This document shows positions 1 through 6,863 of a DNA stretch of 6,863 bases, one piece after another. Source of the DNA: Actinomycetota bacterium (GTDB lineage: Bacteria; Actinomycetota; Thermoleophilia; Miltoncostaeales; Miltoncostaeaceae); the NCBI GenBank assembly GCA_947451735.1, contig CANGAY010000038.1, forward strand, positions 1 through 6,863, in the 5' to 3' direction. The position numbers and the translations under genes are program-made. Each line of letters begins with the position of its first letter. The first letter of the stretch is position 1. Below the pieces are notes generated by a model. The model was not told the DNA's origin, searched no databases, and worked only from the letters and a program-made list of their open reading frames with translations.

Positions 1-33
1 GGCGCGACGACCGCAGGGACGCCGACCGCCTAA
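1..33 (+). CDS. C-terminal tail of an upstream gene (partial)
   Basis: Reading from base 1, the frame gives ten codons (GATTAGTPTA) and then TAA at 31-33. The tail lies 12 bp before the ATG of the mannosyltransferase gene and on the same strand, so the two could be translationally coupled. Ten Ala/Thr-rich residues are too few to identify a family, and an open frame this short could be chance. It is included because a coding gene followed closely by a Shine-Dalgarno and an ATG is the normal pattern here. Confidence 0.3.
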   Translation, partial: GATTAGTPTA

Positions 34-36
34 CCT

Positions 37-40
37 GAGG
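37..40 (+). promoter_or_regulatory. Ribosome binding site deciding the mannosyltransferase start
   Basis: GAGG lies five bases before the ATG at 46. The next in-frame ATG, at 100, has no comparable purine-rich site, so the upstream start is preferred even though it adds 18 Pro/Gly/Ala-rich residues. Confidence 0.6.
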
Positions 41-45
41 CGCTG

Positions 46-1323
46 ATGGACGGCCATCCGGCGCCACCGCCACCGGCCCCCACGGGGGCCTTCGGCGGCA
101 TGACCACGCGACTGCGCGCACTCCCATGGTGGGGATGGCTCGGCGTCCCCCTGGTGGCATGGCTGGCCAGCCGCGTATTCATCACCGTGCTCGCCGTCAT
201 CGTGTCGGTGGTGTTCGGGCGGCCCGAGGTGGCGCTCGACCCCTCGGTGCCCGAGTCGTTCTCGGTGCTCGGCAGCTGGGACACCACCTGGTACCTCGAC
301 ATCGCGCATCGGGGGTACGCGTTCGACGTGGGCCAGGTGGGCCAGGTGTTCACCAACGTGGCCTTCTTCCCGATGCTGCCCATGGTGATGTGGGCCGCGA
401 TCTCGTTGGGGCTCAACCCGTTCTGGGTGGCATTGGTGGTGGGCAACGGAATGTTCCTCGTCGCCCTCTTGTCGCTGCATGCCATCACCCGCGCACGCTT
501 CGGCCCGGTCATGGCCCGCCGCGCAACGTGGGTGCTGGCGCTGGCCCCGCCGGCCATCGCGGCGAGCATGGCCTACACCGAGGGCATCGCGCTCGGCCTG
601 TCCATCGGCGCGGCCTGGCTGGCCTGGCGACAGCGATTCGCATGGGCTGGTCTGGTGGCCGCCTTCGGTGTGCTCATCCGGCCCACCGGCGTGCTCATCG
701 TGCTGCCGGTGCTCATGCTGGCGTGGGCGGCCGGCGCCGACGGCCGCTGGCGCAGGCTCGTCACCTCGGCGATTCCCACGGTGGTCATCGGGCTGTCGTA
801 TCTCACGGTGATGCAGGTGCGGCAAGGGGGATGGGACCTGCCGCTGAAGGCCCAGGCCGCCTGGGGCAGGGGGCAACTGGGCGTGGGCCTGCTGTCGCTG
901 TTGCCCGACAAGCTGGGCAAGGCCGTGGGGGGCACCTTCGGGGGCGACCTGCTGGGCAGCCGCGACCTGCTGGGCAAACAGACCATCTCGCAGTTGTCGG
1001 GGCTCACTGCCGGCGACTGGTCGGCGGTGCTGCGCGACCTGGTGTTCGGGATCATCTACGTCATCCTGCTCACCGCCCTGTGGCGCAAGGAGGGCGGGCT
1101 CCGGTCGCCGTGGGTGCTCTATTCGTTCCTGATGCTCGTGGTGCCCCTCGCCAGTGGGTCGGTCACATCACTGGCCCGTCTCGGGCTGCTGGCATGGCCC
1201 CTTGCGTGGCCCATGGCGGAGTGGCTGGGCAAGGGTGGCCCCAGGCGCATGCGCTGGGTCACCATCGTGACGTTGCTGGTGATCGTCCTGATGGTCACCC
1301 AGTTATCAACGCAGGCGCCATAG
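46..1323 (+). CDS. PIG-V family GT-C mannosyltransferase, integral membrane
   Basis: A 425-residue polytopic membrane protein, probably a lipid-linked-sugar-dependent mannosyltransferase acting at the outer face of the cytoplasmic membrane. After a short Pro-rich cytosolic leader (residues 1-24) comes a first helix (about 28-57). The extracytoplasmic loop carries WDTTWYLDIAHRGY (78-91), the acidic signature of the GT-C/PIG-V family, with Asp79 the likely catalytic acid. FFPMLP (107-112), AYTEG (176-180) and RPTG (212-215) match the family order (FFPLxP, SYSEx, RxxG-type motifs). Further hydrophobic stretches lie near 122-145, 160-195, 198-228, 238-256, 330-346, 356-390 and 403-419. The family makes glycolipids or protein glycans in bacteria and the GPI anchor in eukaryotes; the acceptor here cannot be read from sequence. 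An extended loop at 260-328 is Gly-rich and poorly hydrophobic. The gene follows a possible upstream gene by 12 bp and ends before a likely terminator. Family confident, substrate not. Confidence 0.85.
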   Translation: MDGHPAPPPPAPTGAFGGMTTRLRALPWWGWLGVPLVAWLASRVFITVLAVIVSVVFGRPEVALDPSVPESFSVLGSWDTTWYLDIAHRGYAFDVGQVGQVFTNVAFFPMLPMVMWAAISLGLNPFWVALVVGNGMFLVALLSLHAITRARFGPVMARRATWVLALAPPAIAASMAYTEGIALGLSIGAAWLAWRQRFAWAGLVAAFGVLIRPTGVLIVLPVLMLAWAAGADGRWRRLVTSAIPTVVIGLSYLTVMQVRQGGWDLPLKAQAAWGRGQLGVGLLSLLPDKLGKAVGGTFGGDLLGSRDLLGKQTISQLSGLTAGDWSAVLRDLVFGIIYVILLTALWRKEGGLRSPWVLYSFLMLVVPLASGSVTSLARLGLLAWPLAWPMAEWLGKGGPRRMRWVTIVTLLVIVLMVTQLSTQAP

Positions 1324-1329
1324 GTCCGG

Positions 1330-1360
1330 CACCGTTCCCCCGGGGCGGTGTGCGAGTTTT
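1330..1360 (+). terminator. Probable intrinsic terminator after the mannosyltransferase gene
   Basis: The arms at 1330-1338 and 1342-1350 form a nine-pair stem (CACCG pairing with CGGTG, then two T-G wobbles and two C-G pairs) around a CCC loop. TTTT follows at 1357-1360. The six bases between stem and T-run are more than ideal, so termination may be weak and the small secreted gene downstream could receive some read-through. Confidence 0.4.
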
Positions 1361-1386
1361 CCGACACAGGCATCCCGATTCTCCGT

Positions 1387-1392
1387 GGAGGA
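1387..1392 (+). promoter_or_regulatory. Strong ribosome binding site of the secreted protein gene
   Basis: GGAGGA ends five bases before the ATG at 1398. It is the strongest Shine-Dalgarno in the window and fixes the start, excluding earlier positions in the same frame, which is open far upstream. Confidence 0.75.
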
Positions 1393-1397
1393 ACACC

Positions 1398-1814
1398 ATG
1401 ATCCGCAAGGCACTTCTGTGCGCTGGCGCCATCGCGCTGGTCGCCGCTCCCGCCGCCGCTCTTGCCGGCGACACCGGCAGCCTCAACTACCCGCCGTCGA
1501 AGATCTCGCCGCTCAAGATCCTCACGCCCACCGCCGCGCTCAGCACCGGTGGCAGCGTGGTGAAGGTGACCGTGAAGGTGAACACCACCGGCACGCAGGG
1601 CTTCGTGAAGCCCGCGCTGGTCACGGTGTGCGCCGGCGTCACCGGCTGTCAGGCCATCACTCTCAAGGTGAACACTGGCAAGGTGCCCACCGGCACCGTC
1701 AGCTTCCCGCTGCAGAACACGGTGCAGGGCCCCGTGAAGGTGTCGCTGCAGATCACCGCGGCGTCCGAGAGCTACCGCACGGTGCTCAAGAACTTCACCG
1801 TCACCGCCAGCTAG
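1398..1814 (+). CDS. Small secreted protein of unknown function
   Basis: A 138-residue protein I do not recognise. Residues 1-23 form a clear Sec signal peptide: RK near the start, a hydrophobic core, then AAALA before GDT, with cleavage likely after Ala23. Cys8 lies inside the hydrophobic core and is not a lipobox. The mature part (about 115 residues) is rich in Val, Thr and Lys in alternating patterns, for example VVKVTVKVN (54-62), and is very probably all-beta, similar in texture to Ig-like or FlgD-like secreted modules. A weak internal echo is seen: KVNTTGT at 60-66 and KVNTGKVPTGT at 90-100. Cys78 and Cys84, five residues apart, could form a disulfide outside the cell. It lies 74 bp after the mannosyltransferase gene, which might modify it, but nothing in the sequence shows that. 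The Sec signal is well supported; the function is unknown. Confidence 0.8.
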   Translation: MIRKALLCAGAIALVAAPAAALAGDTGSLNYPPSKISPLKILTPTAALSTGGSVVKVTVKVNTTGTQGFVKPALVTVCAGVTGCQAITLKVNTGKVPTGTVSFPLQNTVQGPVKVSLQITAASESYRTVLKNFTVTAS

Positions 1815-1835
1815 GGCGAGTGCACCACGTGGGGT

Positions 1836-1844
<9 letters not shown>
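1815..1844 (+). terminator. Hairpin after the secreted protein gene, between convergent genes
   Basis: Starting one base after the stop, GGCGAG (1815-1820) pairs with CTCGCC (1839-1844). Across a T/C mismatch, GCACC (1822-1826) pairs with GGTGC (1833-1837), leaving a six-base loop. No T-run follows, so the hairpin may terminate in the U-poor way often proposed for actinobacteria, or only protect the 3' end. It shares its right arm with the hairpin at 1836-1865, so the two cannot form together. Confidence 0.45.
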
Positions 1845-3069
<1,225 letters not shown>

Positions 3070-3079
3070 CAAAGTAGTC

Positions 3080-3084
3080 GGAGG
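3080..3084 (+). promoter_or_regulatory. Ribosome binding site of the L,D-transpeptidase gene
   Basis: GGAGG ends five bases before the ATG at 3090, fixing the start directly in front of the signal peptide. Confidence 0.7.
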
Positions 3085-3089
3085 CGGGG

Positions 3090-4427
3090 ATGCGGAAGGG
3101 CGTTGCGGTGGCATTGGTGGGGGGTGCGCTGATTGCAGGCGGGTTGCTGCCTGCCAGTGCATTTGCGCAGGCCGACACCATCTCGTTCACCGCGGCCGGC
3201 ACCGACCGCACGGCGGTCATCCAGGTGCCGCAGTCGAAGAAGCCCGTGCCCGTCGTGGTGGTGTTCCCACGCGAGGGCATGACCGCCGCCGACGCCGTCA
3301 CCCGCTTCGGCCCGGCCGTCACGGGCGCCAAGGCTGCCATCGTCGCGCTCGACGCCCTGCCGTGCTCGCGCCTCGGGGGTGCCCAGTGCTGGGCCCCCAT
3401 GGAGCCGGGTGACCGTCAGGTGCTCGACCTCGCGGGCACGTCCGGCCTGCTCGACATCCTCGACAAGCGCAGCGATCTCGACACCAGTCGTCTCGTGACC
3501 CTGGGTGAGTCGAGCGGCGGAGCGTTCGCGGTGACCGTCACCCGCTCGATGCCCGCGCGCGTGGATGGCGCGCTGGCCATCTCGGCCTTCGACCCCACGC
3601 GCGTGGTGGGCACCGACGCCGAGGGTCAGGTGGCGTTCCCGCTCACGCTCAGCGGCCCCAGCAAGATCGTGCAGCAGAAGACCATGCAGGCCATCACGGT
3701 GGTGCGGGCATCAAACGACACGTCGGTGCCGCCGCAGCTCTCGAAGGATCTGGTCACGCGCCTCGCCACGCACGGTTGGAAGTCGAAGGCCACGCTCGTT
3801 ACCGTCGGCGGTGTTGGTGCGGGCGCCCCGGAACTGGCCGCACCGGCCCGCATCACCAAGCGCATCAAGGCGCTCATGGTGTCTGCGCTGCATCTCGACA
3901 CGACCCTGGGCGTGCAGAAGCGCCTGATGGATCTGGGCTACCTGCCCAAGGGCACCACCAGCGGTGACTACGCCACCGAGCAGGCCCTCATGGCGTTTCA
4001 GGGCTGGGAGGGCCTGCCGCGCGACGGGGTGGCCGGTCCGGCAACGCAGAAGCGACTGGCAACTGCCACCCGACCCACCGCCTACAAGCCCGGCAAGGGC
4101 AAGCGCGTTGAGGTGGATATCGACAAGCAGGTGCTGCTGCTCGAGGACGGCAGCAAGGTGCTGAGCGTGGTGCACGTGTCAACGGGCGCCACCGGCAACA
4201 CGCCGCGGGCCACGTTCTCGGTCATCCGCAAGGAGAACCCGAGCTGGGACGCCCTGTTCAACATCTGGCTGCCGTACGCGTCGTACTTCTACAACGGGTT
4301 CGCGCTGCACGAGTACCCCGACGTGCCGGGCTATCCGGCATCGCACGGGTGCGTGCGCATCGCATCGCCGTTCGCCGCCGGCGTCTACAACTTCGCGGGC
4401 TACGGCACCACGGTGTACCTGCACTAG
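3090..4427 (+). CDS. Secreted three-domain protein: hydrolase-like, PGBD and YkuD L,D-transpeptidase
   Basis: A 445-residue exported protein. Residues 1-26 are a signal peptide (RK, hydrophobic core, ASAFA then QAD). Residues about 30-265 look like an alpha/beta-hydrolase of the secreted esterase type: VPVVVVFP (53-60) is the first core strand, LGESSGG (138-144) holds the GxSxG elbow with Ser141, and ASNDTSVP (207-214) gives the acidic residue Asp210. The expected His after the last strand is not seen: the segment reads VTVGGVGAGAPE (237-248). Cys92 and Cys100 may form a disulfide. Residues about 270-324 are a peptidoglycan-binding domain 1 (LGVQKRLMDLGYL, then TEQALMAFQ, then DGVAGPATQKRL). 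Residues about 338-445 are a YkuD domain with His407 and SHGCVR (418-423), Cys421 being the catalytic thiol. YkuD enzymes make 3-3 crosslinks in peptidoglycan or attach proteins to it, outside the membrane. The C-terminal half is certain; the role of the N-terminal half is inferred. Confidence 0.92.
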   Translation: MRKGVAVALVGGALIAGGLLPASAFAQADTISFTAAGTDRTAVIQVPQSKKPVPVVVVFPREGMTAADAVTRFGPAVTGAKAAIVALDALPCSRLGGAQCWAPMEPGDRQVLDLAGTSGLLDILDKRSDLDTSRLVTLGESSGGAFAVTVTRSMPARVDGALAISAFDPTRVVGTDAEGQVAFPLTLSGPSKIVQQKTMQAITVVRASNDTSVPPQLSKDLVTRLATHGWKSKATLVTVGGVGAGAPELAAPARITKRIKALMVSALHLDTTLGVQKRLMDLGYLPKGTTSGDYATEQALMAFQGWEGLPRDGVAGPATQKRLATATRPTAYKPGKGKRVEVDIDKQVLLLEDGSKVLSVVHVSTGATGNTPRATFSVIRKENPSWDALFNIWLPYASYFYNGFALHEYPDVPGYPASHGCVRIASPFAAGVYNFAGYGTTVYLH

Positions 4428-4447
4428 CCCCGCACGGGGGTCAGTGC
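4421..4447. terminator. Shared hairpin across the stop codons of two convergent genes
   Basis: GCACT (4421-4425) can pair with AGTGC (4443-4447), and inside it CCCC (4428-4431) pairs with a G run (4436-4440), with small bulges. The structure covers both the TAG of the L,D-transpeptidase gene (4425-4427) and the stop of the exporter gene (4441-4443, minus strand), leaving only 13 bp between the coding regions. No T-run follows in either direction, so it is at best a U-poor bidirectional terminator. Confidence 0.35.
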
Positions 4448-6030
4448 CCGCGGCGCTCCCGGTTGCCGGGGATCCTGAACGACGCGAGCAGGCCCAGGAA
4501 CACGAAGATGGCCGCCACGTAGCCCACCGTGGTGACGGCATCGGCGAACGACTGATCGAGCGCCGGTGCCAGATGGGCCGTGGCGGGTGCCTGTGACAGT
4601 TGCGGAATCGCGGTGCCGGCCGACGACTTGACGGCCTGGGCGATCTGATCGGCCTGCGCCGACGGCACCCCCTCGCCCGTGAGCGACGAGGTGACATGCG
4701 CCGTGGTGGCCACCGCCAGCGCAACGCCCAGCACTGCCGTTCCGAGCGCGGACCCCACCTGTCGCAGGGTGCTCTGCACGGCACTCGCCTGGCCCGACTC
4801 GGTGATGGGTACCTCGCCAAGCGCCACGTTGGTGAGCTGCGCGGTGGCGAATCCCACGCCGAGCCCGTAGATGCCGAGCGGCGCCACGAACGCCCACGGC
4901 GACACATCGGGCGACACCACCAGCGCGAAGAACACGATGCCGATGATCTCGAGCACCATGCCCAGCTGCACGATGCGATGTCCGCCCAGCTTCCGCGACA
5001 CGGGCGCCGCCGCCCCGCCCGAGATGAGCGCGCCCACGGCCAGCGCCAGGATCACCAGTCCGGCCCCCAACGCGCTCATGCCCAGCACGTTCTGCAGGAA
5101 GAGCGGGATGACGAAGATCACCCCGAACTCGCCGAGCGACACGATGAGGATGGTCACGCCGCCCCAGCGGAACGTGGGCAACTTGAACAGGCGCAGGTTG
5201 ATGAGCGTGGGCTTCGCGCGCCGGTCGCGCCAGAGCGTCCAGCCCACGAACCCCGCCAGCAGCACCACGGACGCCCCGAGGGCATAGGGAACGGGGGAGC
5301 CGGGCAGCGGCCACTCGCCCCCGAAGAACCCGAACGGCTCCGTCGCGCTCCACCAGCCATAGCGCTCGCCCTCGATGAGCCCGAACACCAGCAGCGCCAG
5401 GCCGCTCGAGATGAGCAGCACGCCCACCCAGTCGCGCAGGCCGGGGGCGTCGGGCTCCTTTGACTCGGGCACGATGAGCAGCGCGCCGATGATGACGATG
5501 AGCGCGAGCGGCGGGTTGATCCAGAAGATGAGCCGCCACGAGAAGTTTGTGGTGAGCCACCCGCCGAGCACCGGTCCTACCGCGGCCATGCCGGCGATGG
5601 TGGCGCCCCAGATGCCGAACGCCGTGGCCCGGTCGCGGCCCCTGAAGTTGGCGTTCACCAGCGACAGCGACGTGGGCAGGATCATGGCGCCACCCACGCC
5701 CTGAAGCGCGCGTGCACCCAGCAGGGTGGCGGGGGTGGTGGCCAGGGCGGCCATCACCGACGCCAGCGCGAACACGATTGCACCGATGACGAACAGCTTG
5801 CGCCGGCCGTAGCGGTCGGCCGTGGAGCCCACCGCGATGAGCAGCGCGGCGAACACCAGCGAGTAGAGGGAGTTCGTCCATTCGGCCTGCGACAGGTCGA
5901 GATGCAGGCCGTCGATGATCTGCGGCAGCGCCACGTTGACGATCGTGGAGTCGACGATGATGAGCGAGATGCCGAGCGCGAGCACCGGCATGATGAGCCA
6001 GCGGCGGCGGCCTTCGAGGGAGATGGGCAC
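4441..6030 (-). CDS. DHA2 family (EmrB/QacA) MFS drug exporter, 14 helices
   Basis: A 529-residue inner-membrane proton antiporter of the major facilitator superfamily, drug:H+ antiporter family 2. Visible signatures: VDSTIVNVALP (26-36, motif D1 with Asp27 in helix 1), GSTADRYGRRK (68-78, motif A between helices 2 and 3), the Arg-containing GARALQGVGGAMILP (105-119, motif B with Arg107), and GPVLGGWLT (152-160, motif C, typical of exporters). SWRLIFWINPP (164-174) follows, as in EmrB and QacA. About fourteen hydrophobic segments can be counted, with a longer hydrophilic loop at 442-497 before the last helix, usual for this family. The start is GTG (V read as Met): it gives the expected short cytosolic N-terminus before helix 1. 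An ATG at 6032 is in another frame. No TetR or MarR regulator gene is adjacent. Family members export lipophilic cations, dyes and antibiotics; the substrate here cannot be told. Confidence 0.95.
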   Translation of the reverse strand: MPISLEGRRRWLIMPVLALGISLIIVDSTIVNVALPQIIDGLHLDLSQAEWTNSLYSLVFAALLIAVGSTADRYGRRKLFVIGAIVFALASVMAALATTPATLLGARALQGVGGAMILPTSLSLVNANFRGRDRATAFGIWGATIAGMAAVGPVLGGWLTTNFSWRLIFWINPPLALIVIIGALLIVPESKEPDAPGLRDWVGVLLISSGLALLVFGLIEGERYGWWSATEPFGFFGGEWPLPGSPVPYALGASVVLLAGFVGWTLWRDRRAKPTLINLRLFKLPTFRWGGVTILIVSLGEFGVIFVIPLFLQNVLGMSALGAGLVILALAVGALISGGAAAPVSRKLGGHRIVQLGMVLEIIGIVFFALVVSPDVSPWAFVAPLGIYGLGVGFATAQLTNVALGEVPITESGQASAVQSTLRQVGSALGTAVLGVALAVATTAHVTSSLTGEGVPSAQADQIAQAVKSSAGTAIPQLSQAPATAHLAPALDQSFADAVTTVGYVAAIFVFLGLLASFRIPGNRERRGH

Positions 6031-6036
6031 ATCCGC

Positions 6037-6042
6037 ACCCTA
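6037..6042 (-). promoter_or_regulatory. Candidate -10 box (TAGGGT) of the exporter gene
   Basis: On the minus strand TAGGGT ends six bases before the GTG start. It fits TAnnnT, and its distance would allow a leaderless transcript starting at the GTG. The same bases contain AGGG, which could alternatively act as a weak Shine-Dalgarno, so the two readings compete. No convincing -35 element was found. Confidence 0.3.
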
Positions 6043-6069
6043 CCGGCCCGGTCCCCCCGCCGAAGTGGG

Positions 6070-6110
6070 ATCCAAAACGACGAGGGGCGGGTCCGAAGAC
6101 CCGCCCCTCG
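6070..6110 (-). terminator. Strong intrinsic terminator of the decarboxylase-like gene
   Basis: CGAGGGGCGGGTC (6081-6093) and GACCCGCCCCTCG (6098-6110) form a perfect 13-pair stem closed by a CGAA loop. Read on the minus strand, the stem is followed by TCGTTTTGG, giving a T-run. It begins 27 bp after the stop of the gene ending at 6138 and separates it from the exporter gene on the same strand, so the two are separate transcription units. Confidence 0.9.
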
Positions 6111-6137
6111 CGAAGCAACTTCCGTATCTGAGTTGGA

Positions 6138-6863
6138 TCAGACGCCCGGGGGCTTCGGGAAGCGGTGACGCATGGTGTACTGGTACGGCGTTGCGAACAG
6201 GAGGTCCGCGATGTCCTCGTCCGTACGCTCAATCGTCTGGGTCCAGATCGTGTCTGCGCCCGGGATGATGAGGTCGAAGTTGAAGGACATGAGGCCGATG
6301 AGCTCCTTGACCGGAAGCATGGCACCCATGTTGTCCCACGGGGTTGCCTGCAGGGCCCAGGAACGGATCGCGCTCGCCGAGGCGGTGCGGATCGACTCCG
6401 GCTTCAGCTGGAAGCGGTGCTGACCCTCAGTCTCGGGACGGCCCATGGCGGCGGCGGTGCCTGCGGTGACCTCGCTGGGGAGGTACGTCAGGTCCCACTT
6501 CGTCGTCTTGAGCGAAGCGTCCGTGATGAGACGGAGGTTCATGCGGCCGTAGTCCGGGTCACCGTAGAAGGCCGGCTTGGCCGACAGCTCTGCGTCGTCG
6601 TAACGGCCCGTAGCGGTGTGAATCAGGTAACCGCGACGCTCCATCGTGAAGTTGAAGTAGTCGTTACCGAAACCACCGTAGCCGTCGTCCTCCTTGCCAC
6701 CGTGCTCCTGCGTGACAATGTAGGCGATCTTCTTCGGGAAACCGAAGGGCTCACGGCCGGCGAACACGGCAGCGTCCTGCGTGAGGTACATGTAGGGGTA
6801 GTACCCCGCCTTCCACGTCTTGCCGGCGCCGTCCTTGTGGGAAGCGGCAACGGTCAGACCGAA
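6138..6863 (-). CDS. Acetoacetate decarboxylase family protein (N-terminus outside window)
   Basis: The frame is open to the window edge, so the true start lies beyond 6863; the ATG at 6791 is internal. 241 residues are visible, of a cytosolic enzyme with no signal peptide or membrane segment. AGREPFGFPKKIA (visible residues 35-47) matches the active-site segment of acetoacetate decarboxylase, where the first Lys of PKK (Lys44 here) forms the Schiff base with the substrate and the second lowers its pKa. AGYYPYMYLTQD (19-30) and MNLRLITDAS further on also match the family. The clostridial enzyme has about 130 residues after that Lys; this one has 197, so it belongs to a longer subgroup whose reaction need not be acetoacetate decarboxylation. 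The family also holds aldolase- and dehydratase-like enzymes. Codons differ from the neighbours: CGT and GGT are common, suggesting high expression or a different origin. Family assignment is good; substrate unknown. Confidence 0.85.
   Translation of the reverse strand, partial: FGLTVAASHKDGAGKTWKAGYYPYMYLTQDAAVFAGREPFGFPKKIAYIVTQEHGGKEDDGYGGFGNDYFNFTMERRGYLIHTATGRYDDAELSAKPAFYGDPDYGRMNLRLITDASLKTTKWDLTYLPSEVTAGTAAAMGRPETEGQHRFQLKPESIRTASASAIRSWALQATPWDNMGAMLPVKELIGLMSFNFDLIIPGADTIWTQTIERTDEDIADLLFATPYQYTMRHRFPKPPGV

Noticed and set aside
126..1397. Long open frame on the plus strand through the mannosyltransferase gene into the secreted-protein gene
   Set aside because: The part before 1398 is Arg/Gly/His-rich without any domain, as expected from an out-of-frame reading of G+C-rich DNA. 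Only the part from the ATG at 1398, with its ribosome site and signal peptide, is real.
5754..6038. Alternative minus-strand ATG start near the exporter gene
   Set aside because: This ATG reads a different frame (Ser/Arg-rich, no transporter motifs). The transporter frame begins with GTG at 6030.
6081..6110. Perfect inverted repeat as a possible attachment site or mobile-element end
   Set aside because: The short loop, the T-run on the minus strand and the position just after a stop codon explain it fully as an intrinsic terminator; no recombinase or flanking duplication is seen.
4424..6325. 633-codon open frame on the minus strand overlapping the exporter gene
   Set aside because: It is the shifted frame of the exporter gene: rich in Arg, Gly and His, no membrane segments, no family motifs. 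The frame ending at 4441 carries all DHA2 motifs.

Overview
The window is a G+C-rich stretch (roughly two thirds G+C by eye) carrying five recognisable protein genes, plus a genome fragment at its left edge. The phosphoserine aminotransferase is of the compact, actinobacterial (mycobacterial-like) type. A PIG-V-type mannosyltransferase, an L,D-transpeptidase and possible leaderless starts also fit an actinomycetote. The PGBD/YkuD sequence style and the small Ala/Thr/Val-rich secreted protein recall Thermoleophilia, but I cannot fix the class from sequence alone. I see no rRNA, tRNA, CRISPR array, insertion sequence, integrase or phage gene. No gene-free stretch exceeds 300 bases; the longest gap is about 110 bases.

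Layout: (1) positions 1-33 are probably the last ten codons of an upstream gene. (2) 46-1323 (+) encodes a polytopic GT-C mannosyltransferase of the PIG-V family. (3) 1398-1814 (+) encodes a small secreted protein of unknown function. (4) 1851-2978 (-) is serC, convergent with the previous gene across overlapping hairpins. (5) 3090-4427 (+) is divergent from serC and encodes a secreted three-part protein: an alpha/beta-hydrolase-like domain, a peptidoglycan-binding domain and a YkuD L,D-transpeptidase domain. (6) 4441-6030 (-) is a 14-helix DHA2 (EmrB/QacA) drug exporter with a GTG start, convergent with gene 5 across 13 bp. (7) 6138-6863 (-) is the C-terminal part of an acetoacetate-decarboxylase-family protein that runs off the window and is followed by a near-textbook intrinsic terminator.

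The genes do not form one operon: strands alternate and hairpins separate most units. Genes 2, 3 and 5 are envelope-related (a membrane glycosyltransferase, a secreted protein and a cell-wall crosslinking enzyme), while serC and the decarboxylase-like gene are metabolic. The most unusual item is the hydrolase-PGBD-YkuD fusion, whose hydrolase part keeps a Ser and an Asp but seems to lack the catalytic His. I found no convincing new defence or mobile system.
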